Assembly: GCA_028873155.1 (NCBI GenBank)
Contig: JAGWML010000148.1
Span: 1 to 7,657, forward strand
Source: Acidobacteriota bacterium
GTDB taxonomy: Bacteria > Acidobacteriota > Terriglobia > Terriglobales > Acidobacteriaceae
Length of the DNA: 7,657 nt
Direction of reading: 5' to 3'
The notes under the pieces are model-generated. The model searched no databases. It had not been told where the DNA came from and worked only from the letters and a program-made list of their open reading frames with translations. Made by a program: the position numbers and the translations under genes. The number at the start of each line of letters is the position of its first letter. The first letter of the stretch is position 1. Positions 4,342 to 7,657 of this stretch are shown in pieces.

Positions 4342-5595
4342 ATGAGTACAGTGACGAGCCAGGTTGAAGTCCCAGCAGGCGTGCAGCTTCCCATATATAT
4401 GGATAACCACGCCACCAGCCCGCTGGATCCGCGGGTGCTGGAGGCGATGCTGCCATTTTTTACCCAGAAGTTCGGCAATGCGGCCAGCCGCAACCATTCC
4501 TTTGGCTGGGAGGCGGAGCAGGCTGTGGAAACGGCCCGCGAGCAGATTGCGAAGCTGATTGGCGCGACGGCCAAGGAGATCATCTTCACTTCGGGCGCGA
4601 CCGAGTCGAACAACCTGGCCATCAAAGGCATCGCGGAGATGTATCGCGAGCGCGGCAACCACATCATCACGCAGGTGACGGAGCATAAGGCTGTGCTGGA
4701 CACCTGCAAGCGGCTGGAGAAGCATGGCTACCGCGTGACCTATCTGCCGGTAAAGGCGGACGGCCTCATTGATCTCGAAGACCTGAAGCGCGCCATGGAT
4801 GACAAGACGATCCTGGTCACGATCATGGCGGCGAACAACGAGATCGGCGTGCTGCAGCCGATTCGCGAGATTGGGAAGATCTGCCATGAGAAGGGCGTGC
4901 TCTTCCACACCGATGCGGTGCAGGCAGTCGGCAAAGTGCCGGTGAATGTGATCGACGACAACATTGACGTGCTCTCGCTGAGCGGGCACAAGATTTACGG
5001 GCCAAAAGGTGTGGGCGCGCTGTATGTGCGACGCCGCAACCCGCGCGTGCAGATTGCCGCGCAGATTGACGGTGGCGGCCACGAGCGCGGCATGCGTTCG
5101 GGCACGCTGAATGTGCCCGGAATTGTGGGCCTCGGCAAGGCATGCGAGATCGCGATGAACGAGATGGAGAACGAAGCCGCCTATCTGCGCGGCCTGCGCG
5201 ACAGGCTCAAGGCGAAGTTTGAAACCGAACTCGACTACGTCCATGTCAACGGCTCGTGGGAGCACCGTCTGCCGGGCAACCTGAACATGAGCTTTGTGTA
5301 CGTGGAAGGCGAATCGCTGCTGATGGGCATCAACGACGTCGCGGTGTCGAGCGGTTCGGCCTGCACATCGGCGACGCTTGAGCCCAGCTACGTGCTGAAG
5401 GCACTGGGCCTGGGCGACGATGTGGCGCACAGTTCGATACGTTTTGGTTTGGGCCGCTTCAATACGCAGGCCGAGGTGGATTATGTTGCGGCGAAGGTGA
5501 TCGACATCGTGAAGAAATTGCGCGAACTTTCGCCGTTGTACGAGATGGTGAAGGAAGGTATCGACCTGACCAAGATTGAGTGGGCAGCGCACTAA
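4342..5595 (+). CDS. iscS: cysteine desulfurase IscS
   Basis: This is a PLP-dependent enzyme of 417 residues that converts L-cysteine to L-alanine and hands the sulfur as a persulfide to IscU and other acceptors. The N-terminal motif is IYMDNHATSPLDP (18-30). The cofactor region includes TSGATESNN (83-91) and TEHK with His115. Lys217 in LSLSGHKIYGPKG forms the Schiff base. Cys341 in SSGSACTSATLEPSYVL is the sulfur-carrying residue on the long mobile loop of group I desulfurases. The C-terminus (LSPLYEMVKEGIDL then TKIEWAAH) closely matches the E. coli IscS tail that docks IscU. Compared with E. coli IscS (404 residues) it has about 13 extra N-terminal residues. The start at 4342 has GGAGAG at 4330-4335. 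A 133-base gap with no promoter I can identify separates it from iscU. Confidence 0.97.
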   Translation: MSTVTSQVEVPAGVQLPIYMDNHATSPLDPRVLEAMLPFFTQKFGNAASRNHSFGWEAEQAVETAREQIAKLIGATAKEIIFTSGATESNNLAIKGIAEMYRERGNHIITQVTEHKAVLDTCKRLEKHGYRVTYLPVKADGLIDLEDLKRAMDDKTILVTIMAANNEIGVLQPIREIGKICHEKGVLFHTDAVQAVGKVPVNVIDDNIDVLSLSGHKIYGPKGVGALYVRRRNPRVQIAAQIDGGGHERGMRSGTLNVPGIVGLGKACEIAMNEMENEAAYLRGLRDRLKAKFETELDYVHVNGSWEHRLPGNLNMSFVYVEGESLLMGINDVAVSSGSACTSATLEPSYVLKALGLGDDVAHSSIRFGLGRFNTQAEVDYVAAKVIDIVKKLRELSPLYEMVKEGIDLTKIEWAAH

Positions 5596-5728
5596 GCCCC
5601 TGCGGTGGGGTGGACGGCGCCTGCGCGCACGAAGTTTGGCGGAGACAGAATTGGTGAGTCGCGAGACTTGCCGAAGGAATCGAAAAGCAAGAACAACGCG
5701 GCTTCCCCCGCATGAGGAGACAGCAACC

Positions 5729-6145
5729 ATGGCATACAGCGACAAGGTCGTAGACCACTACAACAATCCGCGCAACGTAGGCACGCTTGACAAGAGCTCG
5801 CAGGAGGTCGGCACGGGTCTGGTGGGCGCGCCGGAGTGCGGCGACGTGATGCGGTTGCAGATCAAGGTCAACCCGGAGACACAGGTGATCGAAGAGGCGA
5901 AGTTCAAGACCTTCGGCTGCGGCTCGGCGATTGCCAGTTCGTCTCTGGCTACGGAGTGGATCAAGGGCCGGACCGTTGAGGACGCTCTTGCGATCAAGAA
6001 CACGGACATCGTGAAGGAGCTGTCGTTGCCGCCGGTGAAGATTCACTGCTCGGTGCTGGCGGAGGACGCCATCCGTGCGGCGATTGGCGACTGGAAGAAG
6101 AAGAACGGCGTGGCGGAGATGGCCGCGGTCGAGACTGCGAAGTAG
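5729..6145 (+). CDS. iscU: Fe-S cluster assembly scaffold IscU
   Basis: This is a 138-residue scaffold on which [2Fe-2S] clusters are built from IscS sulfur and iron. The three cluster-binding cysteines are C37 in GAPECGDVM, C64 in FGCGSAIASSS and C107 in KIHCSVLAEDA. Asp39 and His106, which help bind and release the cluster, are present. The LPPVK motif (100-104), recognised by the chaperone HscA, is exact. This marks it as a true ISC IscU that works with the HscA/HscB pair encoded downstream, not a SufU or NifU. The tail after the conserved domain (KKKNGVAEM onward) is short and Ala-rich. The start ATG at 5729 begins with the family's MAYSDKVVDHY and has GAGGAG at 5714-5719. Longer in-frame starts (from 5576) overlap iscS and are rejected. 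The gap to iscA is 25 bases. Confidence 0.97.
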   Translation: MAYSDKVVDHYNNPRNVGTLDKSSQEVGTGLVGAPECGDVMRLQIKVNPETQVIEEAKFKTFGCGSAIASSSLATEWIKGRTVEDALAIKNTDIVKELSLPPVKIHCSVLAEDAIRAAIGDWKKKNGVAEMAAVETAK

Positions 6146-6170
6146 TCGGATCGAGGCGGGGAAGAAAATC

Positions 6171-6593
6171 ATGTCGAACATGGTAAGTATTGCATCGAAG
6201 CCCGCGGAGGGCGCCTTTGCCGCGGCGCCGCCGCAGCAGACCGTGCCGCAGGCTCCGGCGCAGGGCATCCTGCTGACGGAGCGCGCGGTGAAGCGCGTAC
6301 GCGCGGCGATGGCGAAGGAAGGCATTTCGCCGGAGCAGGGCGGCCTGCGCCTGGGCGTGACGGGCGGCGGTTGCTCGGGACTCTCGTATGCCATCAAGTT
6401 CGACACGCAACCGCGTGAGCGCGATCGCATCTTTGAGTTCGACGGGGTGCGTGTCTTTGTCGATCCCAAATCGTTTCTTTATCTGCACGGCATGACTCTG
6501 GACTACGAAGAGACGCTGATGCGGCAGGGCTTCAACTTCATCAATCCGAACTCCTCACGCTCCTGCGGCTGCGGTTCGTCTTTCACGTCGTAG
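6171..6593 (+). CDS. iscA: A-type Fe-S carrier IscA (HesB/IscA family)
   Basis: This is a 140-residue A-type protein that binds iron or an Fe-S cluster and passes it to target proteins. The domain starts near residue 33 (ILLTERAVKRVRAAM). It contains LGVTGGGCSGLSY with Cys68 and ends with NSSRSCGCGSSF with Cys132 and Cys134, the three conserved ligands. Family members are usually about 107 residues. The extra length is an N-terminal Ala/Pro/Gln-rich extension of about 30 residues (such as AAAPPQQTVPQAPAQ) that looks disordered. The start at 6171 has GGGGAAG just upstream; an in-frame ATG at 6180 is an alternative that removes only three residues. By context it serves the IscU pathway. It could equally be named ErpA-like, since sequence alone separates these poorly. 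Confidence 0.93.
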   Translation: MSNMVSIASKPAEGAFAAAPPQQTVPQAPAQGILLTERAVKRVRAAMAKEGISPEQGGLRLGVTGGGCSGLSYAIKFDTQPRERDRIFEFDGVRVFVDPKSFLYLHGMTLDYEETLMRQGFNFINPNSSRSCGCGSSFTS

Positions 6594-6614
6594 CGCCTGC
6601 CGCTGGAGATTGCC

Positions 6615-7307
6615 ATGTTGAAAGTGATTGAGTCCGCGGTCCCCGTTGCGTGCTGGTCCTGCGCGGTGGCCCACAATGAAGCCACGCTCTTCTGTCCGCA
6701 TTGCAGCAAGATTCAGCCGCCTTTGGGCGGCGATTTCTTCTCCGTCTTCGGGCTGAAGCCGTGCCTGAATCTGGACCTCATGGGACTGGAGCACGAGTTT
6801 CATCGCCTGAGCCGCAAGCTGCATCCGGATCGCTTTGCGCGCGCGGGCGAGAACGAGAAGCAGTGGAGCCTTGCCGATACGGCCCTGCTGAACGATGCCT
6901 ATCGCACGTTGAAGGATCCGATCCATCGCACAGAGTATCTGCTGAAGCTGCACGGCGCGGAGATTGGCGAAGAGCACAGCGGCAAGGACAGGCAGGACCC
7001 GTCGCGCGTGCCGGCCGATCTGCTGGAAGAGGTCTTCGACCTGAACATGCAACTGGAAGAGATGCGCGCTGCGAAGAAGATAGGCGAGGACGATCCCGCG
7101 CTGCAGGCGAGCCTGGAGCAGGCCAAGACAAAGTTTGATGGACTTCTGGATGAAGTCGATGACGAGCTGCGAGTGCAATGGCAGGCGTGGGATACAGGCG
7201 ATGCAGGCATTCGAGCGGCGGCGCAGAAATCGATGGTTGCCCTGCTGGACCGGCGCCGCTATCTCAATAACCTTGTCCGCGACGTGACAGAGACGCTGGG
7301 AGCATAG
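6615..7307 (+). CDS. hscB: J-domain co-chaperone HscB with N-terminal four-cysteine domain
   Basis: This 230-residue Hsp40-type co-chaperone binds IscU and delivers it to HscA, stimulating HscA ATPase activity. The N-terminal part (13-30) has CWSC and CPHC (C13, C16, C27, C30), a probable zinc or metal site. E. coli HscB (171 residues) lacks this, but human and plant HSC20 have it. The J-domain follows (about 40-115), with DFFSVFGL at its start and HPDRF (H70, P71, D72) as the Hsp70-contacting motif. The C-terminal part (about 140-228) is a helical IscU-binding region, with NMQLEEMR and an Asp/Glu-rich stretch. The ATG at 6615 has GGAG at 6605-6608. It starts 21 bases after iscA and ends 10 bases before hscA, so the genes are one transcription unit. 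Confidence 0.95.
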   Translation: MLKVIESAVPVACWSCAVAHNEATLFCPHCSKIQPPLGGDFFSVFGLKPCLNLDLMGLEHEFHRLSRKLHPDRFARAGENEKQWSLADTALLNDAYRTLKDPIHRTEYLLKLHGAEIGEEHSGKDRQDPSRVPADLLEEVFDLNMQLEEMRAAKKIGEDDPALQASLEQAKTKFDGLLDEVDDELRVQWQAWDTGDAGIRAAAQKSMVALLDRRRYLNNLVRDVTETLGA

Positions 7308-7317
7308 GGAACAGACG

Positions 7318-7657
7318 ATGGCGGAAGGACGCGTAGTCGGAATTGACCTGGGGACGACCAACTCCCTGGTCGCTTACATGCAAGGTGAAACGCCGGTGGT
7401 GATTCCCGGCGTGGATGGCTCAAATCTTGTGCCGTCTGTGGTGGCGCTCGATCCCATGCCTGCGGATGGCAGCCGTCCCACGGTGACGGTGGGCAACAGC
7501 GCGCGGCGCGTGCTGATTGAGACGCCGGAGCGCGTTGTCTACTCTGTGAAGCGGCTGATGGGCCGCGGCCTGAGCGAGGTGCAGAGCGAACTGAAGTATT
7601 TTCCGTTCAGGCTGGCCGGCGATGTGCAGGAAGGTGAAGTGCCGCGCATCCAGCTTG
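7318..7657 (+). CDS. hscA: Hsp70-family Fe-S assembly chaperone HscA (5' part, cut by window end)
   Basis: Only the first 113 codons are present, and the frame remains open to the window edge. It begins MAEGRVVGIDLGTTNSLVAY, where GIDLGTTNS is the phosphate-1 motif of the Hsp70 nucleotide-binding domain. It continues with IPGVDGSNLVPSVVAL and VVYSVKRLMGR, which also match the start of Hsp70 ATPase domains. DnaK would look similar over this stretch. The HscA identity rests on the position directly after hscB and on the LPPVK motif in IscU. HscA uses ATP to promote cluster transfer from IscU. The start lies 10 bases after the hscB stop, with a weak GGGAA at 7308-7312. Full length would be about 600 residues. 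Confidence 0.92.
   Translation, partial: MAEGRVVGIDLGTTNSLVAYMQGETPVVIPGVDGSNLVPSVVALDPMPADGSRPTVTVGNSARRVLIETPERVVYSVKRLMGRGLSEVQSELKYFPFRLAGDVQEGEVPRIQL

Noticed and set aside
5596..5728. Possible extra gene or terminator between iscS and iscU
   Set aside because: Only a 4-bp CCCC/GGGG stem (about 5598-5611) without a T-run is present, and the open frame through it simply joins the end of iscS to iscU.
4270..5745. A 491-residue open frame on the minus strand opposite iscS
   Set aside because: It is a shadow of iscS: the plus frame has every catalytic motif of a cysteine desulfurase, while the minus frame is a His/Arg/Leu-rich sequence typical of antisense reading in GC-rich DNA.
6555..7361. 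A 268-residue minus-strand frame opposite hscB
   Set aside because: It is antisense to hscB, which has the HPD motif, a good ribosome-binding site and proper operon spacing.
1..7657. CRISPR array, toxin-antitoxin pair, riboswitch or retron
   Set aside because: No regularly spaced repeats, no paired small overlapping genes with known motifs and no recognised riboswitch core were found on reading both strands.

Overview
This 7.66 kb window is a GC-rich bacterial chromosome segment, most likely from an acidobacterium (Acidobacteriota, Terriglobales-like). That assignment is inferred from the gene set, the style of the integrase remnant and the small CxH/CxxC acidic protein; there is no rRNA or other direct marker. 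The centrepiece is an iron-sulfur cluster assembly (ISC) operon on the + strand: iscR, iscS, iscU, iscA, hscB and the first 340 bases of hscA, the same order as in Escherichia coli. The window ends inside hscA.

Left part (1-1925): an unassigned edge stretch, a small DUF2306-type membrane protein, and an alpha/beta hydrolase with an Asp nucleophile and an N-terminal membrane anchor. The hydrolase is followed by a strong intrinsic terminator. Middle part (1926-2532): gene debris with an 11-bp-period direct repeat, the orphan 3' end of another gene on the minus strand, and the C-terminal end of a tyrosine recombinase that stops 14 bases from the 3' end of a tRNA-Val(GAC) gene. This is the typical footprint of a decayed integrative element at a tRNA attachment site. 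The genes to the left look less GC-rich and may be part of the island, which is an inference.

Right part (2533-7657): a CDP-alcohol phosphatidyltransferase (+), a small acidic zinc-ribbon-like protein (-), then the ISC operon. The small gene and iscR are transcribed divergently, each from a recognisable sigma70-like promoter. An imperfect palindrome resembling the E. coli IscR type 1 operator lies between the iscR -10 box and its start codon, so the operon is probably autorepressed by [Fe-S]-IscR.

The genes work together as follows. IscS takes sulfur from cysteine, IscU is the scaffold, IscA is an A-type carrier or iron donor, HscB delivers IscU to HscA, and HscA recognises the LPPVK motif present here in IscU. 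The most distinctive feature is an HscB with an N-terminal four-cysteine (CWxC...CxxC) domain, as in animal and plant HSC20 and absent from E. coli HscB. I found no CRISPR array, toxin-antitoxin pair or clear new defence system.
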